NCBI GenBank assembly: GCA_029556615.1 | Contig: JAKQDD010000256.1 | Coordinates: 62,001-126,000, forward strand | DNA: 64,000 bases | DNA from: Verrucomicrobiota bacterium | GTDB lineage: Bacteria; Verrucomicrobiota; Verrucomicrobiia; Limisphaerales; J093 | Direction of reading: 5' to 3' | Shown: piece by piece, positions 1-8,647 of the stretch | Position numbering within the stretch: the stretch's first letter is position 1 | Layout: every line of letters starts with the position of its first letter | The notes under the pieces: model-generated | Database searches by the model: none | What the model was told of the DNA's origin: nothing | Seen by the model: only the letters and a program-made list of their open reading frames with translations | Translations under genes and position numbers: made by a program

Positions 1-569
1 TCCGGCACATCAACCTCCGCGTCCTCGAGACCTACCAGCGGCGATGGCCGGGGATTCCCGTCGGGCTGTCCGATCACACCCACGGATCCCTGACGGTCCT
101 GGGCGCGGTGGGGTTGTTCGATTGCTGCGCCGTCGAGAAGCATTTCACCCTGGATAACACCTTGGAGGGACAGGACCATGCCTTCTCGATGACGCCGGCC
201 ACGTGGCGGCGGATGGTCGACGACACGGCGGCGCTCCGGAAGACCATCGCCCGGGCTTCGGGCCCGGAAGAGCGCCTGCGGCTCACCGCCGAGGCGGTCG
301 ACGATCGCGAGGCGTTGAGTGTGGCCCTCGGCGATGGGGTCAAGCGGCTCGAAGCGAACGAGCAGGGGACCGTGATTGTCCAGCGCCGGGCAATCCGCGC
401 GGGTCGGAGCCTGAGCCCGGGGGACCGGTTGACGCGGAACGACCTGGTTGTCCTTCGGCCTTGCCCCCCCGATGCGCTGCCGCCGTATCGCATGGCGGAG
501 TTGCTGGGGCGAACCGTGCGCGAACCGGTTGCGGCGGGCGATTGCGTCCGGTTGTCATCCGTGGGCTGA
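1..569 (+). CDS. pseI: Nonulosonic (sialic-acid-like) acid synthase, NeuB/PseI family, C-terminal part
   Basis: The gene enters from the left edge, reading frame starting at base 3; 188 residues are visible. Enzymes of this family condense phosphoenolpyruvate with a 6-deoxy-hexosamine or ManNAc to make a nine-carbon acid. The visible part begins inside the TIM barrel (GLSDHT motif at visible residues 21-26, then the conserved EKHFTLD stretch) and ends in a SAF/antifreeze-like domain of about 60 residues (RAIRAGRSL...PGDRLTRNDLVVLRP), the usual NeuB/PseI architecture. The PseG-like gene two places downstream makes pseudaminic acid (PseI) more likely than Neu5Ac, but legionaminic synthases look the same at this end. 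The start lies outside the window. Confidence 0.85.
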   Translation, partial: RHINLRVLETYQRRWPGIPVGLSDHTHGSLTVLGAVGLFDCCAVEKHFTLDNTLEGQDHAFSMTPATWRRMVDDTAALRKTIARASGPEERLRLTAEAVDDREALSVALGDGVKRLEANEQGTVIVQRRAIRAGRSLSPGDRLTRNDLVVLRPCPPDALPPYRMAELLGRTVREPVAAGDCVRLSSVG

Positions 570-587
570 GAGCCGACTTCGTTCACC

Positions 588-1109
588 ATGCAGACCGCCG
601 TGGACAATCCGTTCTCAGAGACTGATGATCGGGATCTGTGGGAGATCCTCGTCCGTCACGACGTCGAGGGATTCCTGGGCCAGGACTGGAGCGTGGTCGC
701 GGGGGACTTTCTCGCGGAGGGATTTGTCGGCTGGGACGCTCGATTCACGTCGGACACGGACCAATGGCGGATCACCTTCCCAACGCTCGAGGCCTACCGT
801 CAGGCTTGGATGAGCCAGAGCCAGGAGTTTGCCCGAACCCGGTATCAGGAAGACCCCCGGGAGCGCTTGTACGCCGCGATGCGTCTCAGCCGGATCGAGA
901 TCTCGGGCGATACGGCCTTGGTACACAAACGGTTCGACGGCTCGATCCTTCGCGAGGATGGCGACCGGCTGGTGTTGCGCTGGCAATCGCTGTTTGTCTG
1001 CCGAAGAACCTCTGGCCACTGGAAAGTTGCCGGGTTCATCGGGTACCTCCCGGATCCTCTGGACCCGCTTCTTCCGGGCTACCGTCCGGTACTGAATGAA
1101 GCGCGTTGA
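588..1109 (+). CDS. NTF2-like (SnoaL-type fold) protein of unknown role
   Basis: 173 residues. The pattern of aromatic and charged residues (VVAGDFLAEGFVGWDARF, a central LSRIEISGDTALVHKRF strand pair, WQSLFVCRRTSGHWKVAGFIGY at the end) resembles the cone-shaped NTF2/SnoaL fold, in which a final strand reads W-K-V-x-G-F-x-G-Y. No catalytic residue can be named. It lies 18 bp after the synthase gene and overlaps the PseG-like gene by 14 bp, so it is translationally coupled to nonulosonic acid synthesis. I infer a helper role in that pathway, perhaps in binding a sugar nucleotide intermediate. The fold assignment is moderate and the function unknown. Confidence 0.7.
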   Translation: MQTAVDNPFSETDDRDLWEILVRHDVEGFLGQDWSVVAGDFLAEGFVGWDARFTSDTDQWRITFPTLEAYRQAWMSQSQEFARTRYQEDPRERLYAAMRLSRIEISGDTALVHKRFDGSILREDGDRLVLRWQSLFVCRRTSGHWKVAGFIGYLPDPLDPLLPGYRPVLNEAR

Positions 1110-2151
1110 CGGACAATCCATGTTGATCCGGGCGGATTCGGGCCCGGACATCGGCGTTGGGCACGTCATGCGTTGCCTGGCTTTGGCCCAGGCCTGGATG
1201 GCGCGGGGGGGGGTGGCGTTCTTCGTGGCGTCCGCTCGAAATTCGGCTGTCGAGGCACGCCTGCGAGCCGACGGTATCGAGATGATCGTCTGGGAAATGC
1301 CCCCAGCATCGCCGCAGGACTTGCAGGCGACACTCGATCTCGCGGCGGCACGGCGTGTGCGGTGGGTCGTCCTCGATGGTTATCGATTCGGCCCCGAGTA
1401 CCAGGCCGGGCTCCTGACCGGTCCCTCGGCCACGCTGGTGCTCGACGATTTCGTCCATCAGCCCCAGTATCATGCCACGGCTCTGCTGAACCAGAATCTG
1501 CACGCGACCGATGCGGCCTACGAAAACCGTGCGCCGGGTGCCAGACGGTTGCTGGGCAGCCGCTATGTCCTCCTCCGCCGGGAATTCTGGTCGTGGCGCG
1601 GCCGGATTCGCGCGCACCGCGGAACAGTGCGCCGGGCGGTCGTGACGCTGGGCGGTGCCGATGCCGACAATGTCACCGGCAAAGTGATCCAGGGACTCCT
1701 CCCGCTGCTCGATGGATCCATCGAGCTTGTGGTTGTCCTGGGGCCGAACAACCCGCATACCGCGGAACTTGCCAATCTGACGCGGCACGCCGGACCGAGT
1801 CTGAGGATCGAGCGCAATGTGCCGGACATGACGCAGTTCCTGGCGGAGGCAGATCTTGCAGTTTGCGGCGGCGGCGCCACTTGCTGGGAAATGGCGTTCT
1901 TCGGGGTCCCGATCCTCCCGATCGTGCTCGCTGAGAACCAGGTCCCGATCGCAGCGAGTCTGGACGCTGCGGGCGTGGCGGTGAACCTCGGCTGGCATGA
2001 CCGGCTTCAATCAGGAGCGATCACCGAAGCGGCCCGCAGTCTGCTGGGCTCGCCCTCACGCCTGCGCCAGATGAGCGAGCGCGGCCGCTCCCTGATCGAC
2101 GGCCATGGCGCGGACCGGGTATGCGACGCATTGTTAGTGAGGAGTGAATAG
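1096..2151 (+). CDS. pseG: PseG-like UDP-sugar hydrolase (pseudaminic acid pathway)
   Basis: 351 residues. PseG removes UDP from UDP-2,4-diacetamido-2,4,6-trideoxy-altrose to give the sugar that PseI condenses. The N-terminus carries the family signature G-x-GH-x-x-R-x-x-x-LA (residues about 18-30) with the histidine proposed as catalytic base. The C-terminal half is a GT28/MurG-like nucleotide-binding domain with CGGGATCWEMAFFGVP near residue 256. Length matches the family. It overlaps the preceding gene by 14 bp. The last residues (VRSE, then stop) already fall in a GTGAGGA-type heptanucleotide array that continues into the intergenic space, so the natural C-terminus seems to have been replaced by repeat sequence. 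Confidence 0.85.
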   Translation: MKRVDGQSMLIRADSGPDIGVGHVMRCLALAQAWMARGGVAFFVASARNSAVEARLRADGIEMIVWEMPPASPQDLQATLDLAAARRVRWVVLDGYRFGPEYQAGLLTGPSATLVLDDFVHQPQYHATALLNQNLHATDAAYENRAPGARRLLGSRYVLLRREFWSWRGRIRAHRGTVRRAVVTLGGADADNVTGKVIQGLLPLLDGSIELVVVLGPNNPHTAELANLTRHAGPSLRIERNVPDMTQFLAEADLAVCGGGATCWEMAFFGVPILPIVLAENQVPIAASLDAAGVAVNLGWHDRLQSGAITEAARSLLGSPSRLRQMSERGRSLIDGHGADRVCDALLVRSE

Positions 2152-2180
2152 TGAGGGGTGAGGAGTGAAGGGGCGTCGGT

Positions 2181-2270
2181 GATTCGTTATTCGTTCCTCG
2201 CTGTCCGATACGAACCAGATCGTGGAGAAGCGGTACCCGAAGAACGAACAACGAAGAACCGATAACGAAT
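2181..2270. repeat. Hairpin repeat with arms of degenerate TTCGTTA units
   Basis: The left arm (about 2181-2200, GATTCGTTATTCGTTCCTCG) is matched in inverse by the right arm (about 2238-2270), which reads CGAAGAACGAA and ends GATAACGAAT. The arms are built of roughly 7-nt units and enclose about 37 nt. It follows directly on a short GTGAGGA/GTGAATA array (about 2137-2170) that covers the pseG stop codon. Same architecture as the other repeat families in this window, but with its own unit sequence. Confidence 0.7.
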
Positions 2271-2284
2271 ACCCCGACCTCCAA

Positions 2285-2501
2285 CCTCTGGCCCTTAGCT
2301 CCCTGCTCCCCGCTCCCTGCTCCGTGCCGTCTGACCTCCGACCTCTGGCTCCGCGCTCCCTGCTCCCTGTGTCACCGTCCGCGCGCTGACCACTGATCTC
2401 TGACCCCTGACCTCTGACTGCCCGCTCCCTGCTCCGTGCCGTCTGACCTCTGACCTCTGACCTCTGGCTCCCTGCTCCCTGCTCCCCGCTCCCTGCTCTT
2501 C
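2285..2501. repeat. Heptanucleotide arrays (GCTCCCT and TGACCTC units) forming a gene leader
   Basis: About 215 bp of two interleaved 7-nt units, CTCCCTG/GCTCCCT and TGACCTC, with single-base variants. It fills the space between pseG and the cytidylyltransferase-like gene and ends four bases before that gene's ATG, so the leader has no Shine-Dalgarno sequence. The complementary purine-rich form (GGGAGCA, GAGGTCA) occurs at 30541-30600, 31758-32000, 34397-34655 and 52365-52480. Nothing else is seen between 2152 and 2501 apart from the TTCGTTA hairpin. Confidence 0.85.
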
Positions 2502-3176
2502 ATGCTCATCCTCCTTCAGGGCCGCCTGCGCTCGACGCGCCTGCCGGGCAAGGGCTTCTTCACGTTCTTCGGCGAGACAATCTGGGAGCGGATGTGTGAC
2601 ATCGCCTTGGCGGTGCGTGAGGTCGAGGAAGTCGTGTTTGCCACGGGCGACCTCCCGGAAAACCACCTCATGAAGCCGCTGATCGAGGCGAAGGGCGTCC
2701 GGTTCTTTGCCGGCAGCGAGACGAACGTACTCGAGCGATTCTGCCAGGCGATCGAGGGGCATCGCGGGGAGTACCTGATCCGGCTGACCTGCGACAACTA
2801 CCTGGCGCAACCGGACGTGATCGAGGGGCTGTTTGAGGCCACGGTTCAGGCCCAGGCCGATTACGGCTACGTCGAACCGCTGTCGCACTATGCCGGGGAA
2901 GTAGTCCGCTGCGAGGCGCTGCGTCAGTGCCTCGCCGATGGCCCGAGCGCCATGGCAAGGGAACATGTCACCTGGGACATCCGCTCGAACGCAACGCGCG
3001 CCCGAGTGTCGCTCCCTGCGGATTACCTGGGCTTGGACCATGCCGACAGCCTCACCCTGGATACCGTCGAGGACCTGATCCGGATGAAGCAGTTGGAGCG
3101 GCGGCATCCGGAGCTTGGTGCGGTGCGGTGCCTCAGCGCAACGCGCGCGGCGGCGGCCGGCCTTCGGTTCCGGTGA
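2502..3176 (+). CDS. Cytidylyltransferase-family protein (SpsF/PseF-like)
   Basis: 224 residues. It begins with the nucleotide-binding pattern of CMP-sugar synthetases, here LLQGRLRSTRLPGKGF (Q-x-R-x-x-S-x-R-L-x-G-K), and continues with a GT-A-type core containing LTCDNYL, where the metal-binding Asp is expected. By position after PseI and PseG it is the best candidate for activating the nonulosonic acid with CTP (the PseF step). However, the sequence is closer to the SpsF subgroup found in polysaccharide loci than to classical NeuA, so the exact substrate is an inference. The ATG directly follows a CTCCCTG repeat array and has no visible Shine-Dalgarno. Confidence 0.75.
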   Translation: MLILLQGRLRSTRLPGKGFFTFFGETIWERMCDIALAVREVEEVVFATGDLPENHLMKPLIEAKGVRFFAGSETNVLERFCQAIEGHRGEYLIRLTCDNYLAQPDVIEGLFEATVQAQADYGYVEPLSHYAGEVVRCEALRQCLADGPSAMAREHVTWDIRSNATRARVSLPADYLGLDHADSLTLDTVEDLIRMKQLERRHPELGAVRCLSATRAAAAGLRFR

Positions 3177-3194
3177 CAGATCAGTCACTGCTGC

Positions 3195-4826
3195 ATGTCA
3201 GCCCTTTTCAAGGCAAAGTACCTTCTGCGGCTGCACGGCGTCTCGGCTCTGTCGCGCCTTTGGTATGGCCTTGGCGGGGGCCCGGGGCTCGTCCGGCGGT
3301 TTCCTCGCCTCGGGTCGGAGGCCCTGGTCGGCCAACTGGCCCAGATGCCGCTCTCAAAACCCGCCGCCGCGGAGAAACCGCTCCGGGTGGGGCTGTTCAC
3401 GATGCTGGGCAGCCACTCCTACATGGTGGCAACGGAGATCGCGCTCGGCCGGGCGCTGCGGGCTCGGGGACACGAGGTCCGGCTTGTGCTGTGCGATCGG
3501 GCGCTGCCGGTCTGCGAGAACAAGGGGGTCGGCAACACCGCCCGATGGGGGGATGCCTGTTTCAAGTGTCACCGGCATGGGCTGGCGCAGTTTAAAGCGT
3601 CAGGACTGCCCTGGGTGCGCGTGTCGGACTTGACCGCGTCCGTCGATGACGCCACGGCCGAGGCGTTGCTGCAGCAACTCGACTTCGGCCACATCATCGA
3701 GAGCTCGCTCTACAAGTACTTCCGCATTGGCCGGTTGCGGGGGACGCCGGAGGAAGCCGAGGCGCGGACCCGGTTCGCCGAGGCGTGTCGGATCTCGGCC
3801 CGGGCGGCGCTGGGGTTAAGCCGCTGGAAGCCGGACCGGGTGATCATGAGCCACGGGGTTTACTCGACCTGGGCGCCCGCCCTCGCCGTGTTCAATCGCC
3901 TCCGGATCCCGGTGGCGGTGTACAACAAGGGCAAGAAGCGCAATACCACGGTGATGAACTGGGTCCAGGGTCTCACCGATTGGAACGTCTCGGCGGAATG
4001 GGATAGCGTCAGAGACCAGCCGCTGTCCCTCGCACAGGAGCAGCGGATCCGGGCCTACCTGCAGACGCGCTTGAACCACTCCGCCGACGCCCTCCGGTAC
4101 AACCTGGGGGAAGAGGAGAGCCTCGAGGCAACCCGGGCGCGTCTCGGGTTGGATCCCGCGAAGCCCACGTTCGTGTTGTTCACGAACGTCCTCTGGGACG
4201 CCGCCAGCGCGCAGAAGGAGATTGCGTTTCCAAACGCCGTCGACTGGGTGATGGACACCATCGCGTGGTTCGCGGCGCACCCGGAGAAGCAACTCGTTGT
4301 CAAGATTCACCCCGCCGAGGTCGTGATCGGCACCCGCCAGCCGTTCGCGGCAGAAATCCGGGCCCGTTTCCCCACGATCCCGGCCAACGTGCGCCTGATC
4401 GAGCCCGCGGAAAAGGTGAACAGCTGGTCCATCATGCGCGTCGCCAGTGTCGGCCTGGTGCACACCAGCACCCCCGGCATGGAGCTCCCCCTCGAGGGGA
4501 TTCCCTGCATCGTGGTGTCGGGGGTTCATTATCGGGGAAAGGGCTTCACCCTCGACGTGGCCAGCCGGGAAGAATACTTCCGGCTCCTCGAGCGGTGGCC
4601 GGATCATCCCGTGGACCGCGACCGTCTCCAGACCCTCGCGCTGCGCTACGCGCACCTCCTGTTCGAGCGCTACCATCTGCCCTGGAGTTTCCTCTGCGAG
4701 CCCAGCTACGGCCTGAACACCGGCTTCGCCTTCGCGTCCGATCAGGAGCTCCTCGAACATCCGACGGTGGACCTCGTCTGCCGGGCCGTCGAGCGGCGTT
4801 CGGGTTTTCTCCAGGATCCGCTATGA
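3195..4826 (+). CDS. Capsule-type glycosyltransferase (capsular polysaccharide synthesis family)
   Basis: 543 residues, no signal peptide or obvious membrane segment. The N-terminal third has a VGLFTMLGSHSYM strand-loop followed by a Cys-rich patch (CENKG...CFKCHRHG). The C-terminal half has the two-domain Rossmann look of CMP-Kdo/sialic-acid-type transferases and capsule export-linked enzymes: FVLFTNVLWDAA, then VVKIHPAEV, then HTSTPGMELPLEGIPCIV. The KIHP and HTSTxGxE motifs are typical of bacterial enzymes that transfer CMP-linked acids, which fits the neighbouring nonulosonic acid genes. The acceptor is unknown. The following epimerase fragment starts on an ATGA overlap, evidence of an old operon cut short just after this gene. 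Confidence 0.75.
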   Translation: MSALFKAKYLLRLHGVSALSRLWYGLGGGPGLVRRFPRLGSEALVGQLAQMPLSKPAAAEKPLRVGLFTMLGSHSYMVATEIALGRALRARGHEVRLVLCDRALPVCENKGVGNTARWGDACFKCHRHGLAQFKASGLPWVRVSDLTASVDDATAEALLQQLDFGHIIESSLYKYFRIGRLRGTPEEAEARTRFAEACRISARAALGLSRWKPDRVIMSHGVYSTWAPALAVFNRLRIPVAVYNKGKKRNTTVMNWVQGLTDWNVSAEWDSVRDQPLSLAQEQRIRAYLQTRLNHSADALRYNLGEEESLEATRARLGLDPAKPTFVLFTNVLWDAASAQKEIAFPNAVDWVMDTIAWFAAHPEKQLVVKIHPAEVVIGTRQPFAAEIRARFPTIPANVRLIEPAEKVNSWSIMRVASVGLVHTSTPGMELPLEGIPCIVVSGVHYRGKGFTLDVASREEYFRLLERWPDHPVDRDRLQTLALRYAHLLFERYHLPWSFLCEPSYGLNTGFAFASDQELLEHPTVDLVCRAVERRSGFLQDPL

Positions 4827-4942
4827 AGGTCCTCGTCACCGGCGGCGCCGGTTTCATCGGGTCCAACCTCGTCCGACAACCTAGAGACGCCAGCCCAACG
4901 AGTGCAGCTGCGGAATGCCGGTGCGCGAGCCGCTCGCTCTAG
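4823..4942 (+). pseudogene. Truncated start of an NAD-dependent sugar epimerase/dehydratase
   Basis: The first 18 codons encode a textbook extended-SDR start with the dinucleotide-binding motif GGAGFIG, coupled to the previous gene by an ATGA overlap. Homology stops abruptly near base 4880, after SNLVRQ; the frame then runs through 21 unrelated codons to a TAG at 4940. About 290 residues are missing. The break marks the left edge of the lower-GC cassette that follows, so this is probably the stump left when that cassette replaced the older downstream genes. The stretch 4943-5054 holds no recognisable feature. Confidence 0.8.
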
Positions 4943-5054
4943 ACTCTCCGATCACGACGCGGTTCCGCGGCGCCCTTCGCCGTGGATTTGGGCTCCGGGA
5001 GGTTGCACCAGGCATCCCTCGGAAGGAGCGACAGCGAATCCAACTGAGCATAGA

Positions 5055-6533
5055 GTGGCGACCCCAACCGATCTGACCGATCTCAAGCGAAAGTCGGTCC
5101 GTGGCGGTGCTGTGAGTCTGGCTTCGCAGGGGGCCAGCCTGGCAATCCACACGGTCTCGACGGTTGTGCTTGCTCGGTTGCTGACTCCGGACGATTTCGG
5201 CATCGTGGCGATGGTAGGGGCCGTCACAGCGTTCGCTGGGGTCTTTCGAGACCTGGGCCTATCCGCGGCCGCGATCCAGATGAAGGATCTCACGCATGCA
5301 CAGCAAAGTACTCTCTTCTGGGTGAACGTCGCCACGGGAGCAATGCTAACGGGCGGCCTGGCGGCGGCGTCACCAATTGTGGCTTGGTTTTATGGTAAGT
5401 CCGAACTCATAACGCTGACAATCGCGTTGTCCCTCAGCTTTCTCATTGCCAGCTTCGGAACCCAACACGGCGCGTCGCTGGCGCGAAATCTCCAGTTCGG
5501 CCGTCTCGCCGTCGCCACTCTCAGCGGGGCGGTGGTCGGACTTGCTGTGTCTATCGGACTCGCATTCTACGGAGCACGCTATTGGGCGCTGGTGTGGGGT
5601 GGACTCGCTGGTGGATTGACTGGAACGCTGCTGCGCTTTTGTCTCTCAGAGTTCCGGCCAAACTGGCCGACGAGGGGTACTGGGATGCGCAAGATGCTAC
5701 GCTTCGGAGCCAATGTTACTGGATTTGATGTTGTGAATTACTTTGCCCGGAACCTGGACAATATTCTTATCGGCCGGGTCTGGGGCGACGCTGTGCTGGG
5801 GCTGTACAGCCGTGCTTACGCGTTGCTGATGTTTCCAATTCACAATCTGAGGAATCCCATCCAATCCGTGGCGTTTCCGGCAATGAGCAAGCTTCAACAC
5901 GATCCTGTCGCCTTTAGACTCTACTACCGAAGGATCACCTCCTTACTTGCACTCCTGTCGATGCCTATCAGCGCTTTCTTCTTCGTGGCCTCCAAGCCCC
6001 TTGTCGAGGTTGTGTTGGGCAGCCGGTGGCTTGGAGCGGCACCCATTTTTTCAATCCTGGCGTTTCCTGCGTTCATTCAAGCCCCGCTCAGTCTGAACGG
6101 TCTCGTCCAGCTCTCCCTCGGACGGGGTACGCGTTACTTCCAGATCGGCGCGGTCTCCGCCGTCTTGGTGTCGATCGGTTTCTGCGTGGGGGTGGGCTGG
6201 GGCGCGCCAGGAGTGGCCGTCTCTTATGGCGTCATCACCTACGCAAGCTTCATCCCCTTGCTTGCGTGGGGATTTCATAAGTCACCTCTGTGTCTGCGCG
6301 ACTTCTTCTCGAGCATCAGTCGCCCCGCCATGGCCAGCGTTACCGCCGCCGTTGCGGCTAGCGGGCTGCGATGGCTGCTGCCGGAGGCTGCATCGACAAC
6401 CGTGCTTGCGAGTTGTGCCATGGTGTTTGCATCGGTGTACCTGGCCGTAATGAGCTGTCTTCCCTCCGGGCGGGCTGAACTCCACTGGGTTCTGAAGACG
6501 TTGAACAGCTCCTTGCGAGGTCAAACCCGATGA
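5055..6533 (+). CDS. Polysaccharide flippase, WzxC/MOP exporter family
   Basis: 492 residues from the GTG at 5055 (VATPTDLTDLKRKSVRGG). An open frame continues upstream without homology, so the GTG is preferred. The protein is strongly hydrophobic with about 12-14 predicted membrane segments. The N-terminus has the family pattern of a K-x-x-x-x-G-x-x-x-L lead-in followed by VVLARLLTPDDFGIVAM. Members flip undecaprenyl-linked oligosaccharide repeat units across the inner membrane. This is the first gene of the acquired cassette and overlaps the next by ATGA. Base composition here is visibly lower in GC than in the genes before 4880. Confidence 0.88.
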   Translation: MATPTDLTDLKRKSVRGGAVSLASQGASLAIHTVSTVVLARLLTPDDFGIVAMVGAVTAFAGVFRDLGLSAAAIQMKDLTHAQQSTLFWVNVATGAMLTGGLAAASPIVAWFYGKSELITLTIALSLSFLIASFGTQHGASLARNLQFGRLAVATLSGAVVGLAVSIGLAFYGARYWALVWGGLAGGLTGTLLRFCLSEFRPNWPTRGTGMRKMLRFGANVTGFDVVNYFARNLDNILIGRVWGDAVLGLYSRAYALLMFPIHNLRNPIQSVAFPAMSKLQHDPVAFRLYYRRITSLLALLSMPISAFFFVASKPLVEVVLGSRWLGAAPIFSILAFPAFIQAPLSLNGLVQLSLGRGTRYFQIGAVSAVLVSIGFCVGVGWGAPGVAVSYGVITYASFIPLLAWGFHKSPLCLRDFFSSISRPAMASVTAAVAASGLRWLLPEAASTTVLASCAMVFASVYLAVMSCLPSGRAELHWVLKTLNSSLRGQTR

Positions 6534-7822
6534 CGGAGCGCCATTCCATCAGGCGCGCCGAGGAGCCCTTGAGGATTCTCATGGTAGGTACTGGGGAGAA
6601 CTACCATCTCGAGCCGCTGGCGCGCTGCATCCGGATTGCGGACCCAAGCTGCCGGATCGCATGCCATGGCCTGTTCCGGTTGCTCCCCGATGGAAGGCGG
6701 GACTACCTAACAAGCTCCTCCGCCTTTGATGCGGTGTACCAACTGCCGCAAAAGCGCTCCGTACAATTCCGCCCGCGACGCCCAGGAGCGACCGCGGAGT
6801 CCATGAGCCAGGGCACCAACCGGCGACTATGGCTCACAGGGCTTCGCGTGGCGTACCGTGCAGCGCGTTGGTCTTGGGCCTCACATAAGTGGCGCCGGCA
6901 TTTTGAACCCCTGTTGGCGAGTATCGATATCGTGCATTTGCAGAGCCTCTTTCCGACGGCCGCGTACGCATGGTTGCTCGGAGGGATCCGAAAGCCGCTG
7001 GTCATCAGTTGTTGGGGCAGCGACATCCTTCGAGAGTCTGACCCGTCTCTCACGCTCGGCCACCTCCACTTGCTGAACTCCGCTGGCGCCATCACCACGA
7101 CGGGAATTGAAAACAGGGAGGTAATCCTGGCAAAGTACGGACGGCGTCTGGAAGCGCGGCTCTATGATACATATTTTAACCCAGGTATTCAGCCGCTACT
7201 AAATCGCCTGGGTTCGGTGCCACCGCGCTATGTGCGCGGCTGTGAGGGCAAGTGGCGCGTCTGCCTGGGCCACAACGGGTTTGAGCAAGGCAATCACCGA
7301 AGGCTTCTTGCGTCTGTTGCGAAGCTTCCTGAGAGCGTCAAGCAGCACATCGAACTGCTCATCCCCATGACGTACGGAGCGACGCTGTCCTATAGGGAAG
7401 AGATACGCCGTCTCGCACGCGATGCCGGCTGTACGTTTCGGCTGTTCGACGCCTTCATGCCTCCTGAGGCCATGGTCGCGCTCCGGCGGGACACCGACAT
7501 TCTTGTGTTCGCCGCGGTGTCCGACGGCTTTTCGGCAACAGTGTCGCAAGCCCTTGCTGCGGCCAGCGTTGTGATCGTAGGTGCATGGCTGCCGTATAAG
7601 ACGCGCCGCATGACGGGCTTCCATTACCACGAAATGCACTCCCCCGATGACGCAGGGACAGTATTGGCCACGATTCTACACGATTGGCGGAGCGAGTGCG
7701 ACAAGGCCGTTGCGAATTCTTCGCTCGCCGCTACATTGTTTGCCGAGCGAAGGCTCGGTGAGGGCTGGCTAAAGGCCTATCAAGGTGCCCTCGACTCTTC
7801 ACGTGGCCAGGTGCAATTATGA
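6530..7822 (+). CDS. Glycosyltransferase, GT4-like (GT-B fold)
   Basis: 430 residues. The N-terminal domain begins with an ILMVGTGENYHLEPLARCI Rossmann start and contains VISCWGSDIL, a GT4-type acceptor-domain motif. The C-terminal domain has the donor-binding pattern FRLFDAFMPPEAMVALRRDTDIL with FVFAAVSDGFSATVSQALAA (a variant of the usual E-x7-E). The second Glu of that motif is not evident, so catalysis may be unusual or the protein may have diverged. Overlaps of 4 bp with both neighbours point to a tightly coupled operon. Donor and acceptor sugars cannot be read from the sequence. Confidence 0.72.
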   Translation: MTERHSIRRAEEPLRILMVGTGENYHLEPLARCIRIADPSCRIACHGLFRLLPDGRRDYLTSSSAFDAVYQLPQKRSVQFRPRRPGATAESMSQGTNRRLWLTGLRVAYRAARWSWASHKWRRHFEPLLASIDIVHLQSLFPTAAYAWLLGGIRKPLVISCWGSDILRESDPSLTLGHLHLLNSAGAITTTGIENREVILAKYGRRLEARLYDTYFNPGIQPLLNRLGSVPPRYVRGCEGKWRVCLGHNGFEQGNHRRLLASVAKLPESVKQHIELLIPMTYGATLSYREEIRRLARDAGCTFRLFDAFMPPEAMVALRRDTDILVFAAVSDGFSATVSQALAAASVVIVGAWLPYKTRRMTGFHYHEMHSPDDAGTVLATILHDWRSECDKAVANSSLAATLFAERRLGEGWLKAYQGALDSSRGQVQL

Positions 7823-8562
7823 AGGCTGTAATTCTGGCGGGTGGGCTTGGCACGCGTCTACGGCCATTCACGGAGATCATTCCGAAGCCCCTTCTTCCTT
7901 TGGGCGAGCGCTCCCTTATGGAAGTGCAGATTCTCATGCTACAACAGCACGGCTTCGAGGACATTATCGTGGCAACAAACTATCGTTCGGAGCTAGTTGA
8001 AGCGTTTCTCGGTGATGGAAGCCGCTTGGGGGTCAAGCTCACCTTCAGCCGCGAGGAGAGGCCCCTGGGCACCTGCGGTCCGCTGAGCCTTCTGCGCGAT
8101 CAACTTACAGAACCGTTTTTGCTCATTAATGGCGACATACTCACGAAGCTCGACTTTCGGCTAATGCTCCAGTTCGCCGTGCAGCAGGACTGCACACTTA
8201 CAGTCGGGACAAAGGTGGTGACCATGCCTTTCAGGTTCGGAAATGTCTTGGTTAACGAGCACAACCACATTATTGGCGTCGAGGAAAAGCCGGATCTGCA
8301 ATTCGAGATTCTGGCTGGTGTCTATTGCTTGAAACCAGATGTCTTTGAATACATCCCCAAGAATGAGTACTTCGGAATTGACCAGTTAATCAAAACGATG
8401 CTCGCCCGGTCGGCGTGTATATCCCGTTACCTAATTCACGAGTACTGGCTTGACATAGGCCAGGTTGACGACTACGATACGGCGCGTCGGCAGTACTCGA
8501 GTCATTTTCTCCAACCCGCTAGCGACGCTGAGTCGGCCAGCCAACCCTCGGAGGCGACGTAG
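7819..8562 (+). CDS. Sugar-phosphate nucleotidyltransferase
   Basis: 247 residues with the NTP-transferase signature at the very start, AGGLGTRLRPFTEIIPKPLL (G-G-x-G-T-R-L-x-P...P-K-P), and the metal-binding LLINGDIL segment. The C-terminal ends in YWLDIGQVDDYDTA, typical of GDP-mannose/GDP-heptose/UDP-glucose pyrophosphorylase relatives that lack a beta-helix domain. It should make an NDP-sugar for the cassette, and a GDP- or UDP-GlcNAc-type product would feed the LegB-like dehydratase at 11347. That link is inferred from gene order only. Confidence 0.82.
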   Translation: MKAVILAGGLGTRLRPFTEIIPKPLLPLGERSLMEVQILMLQQHGFEDIIVATNYRSELVEAFLGDGSRLGVKLTFSREERPLGTCGPLSLLRDQLTEPFLLINGDILTKLDFRLMLQFAVQQDCTLTVGTKVVTMPFRFGNVLVNEHNHIIGVEEKPDLQFEILAGVYCLKPDVFEYIPKNEYFGIDQLIKTMLARSACISRYLIHEYWLDIGQVDDYDTARRQYSSHFLQPASDAESASQPSEAT

Positions 8563-8647
8563 CGCGGACGGAATCACGTAGCATGCCGCAGCGCAGAGCA
8601 TGCGGTAGAGCGCGCCGCGCGCCAAGACCGCGTCGCATCCCCTTCAA

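Noticed and set aside
8563..8647. Possible small RNA or terminator in the gap before the ATP-grasp gene
   Set aside because: GCATGC-type self-complementary pieces are present, but no stable stem followed by a T-run can be drawn, and the neighbouring genes look co-transcribed.
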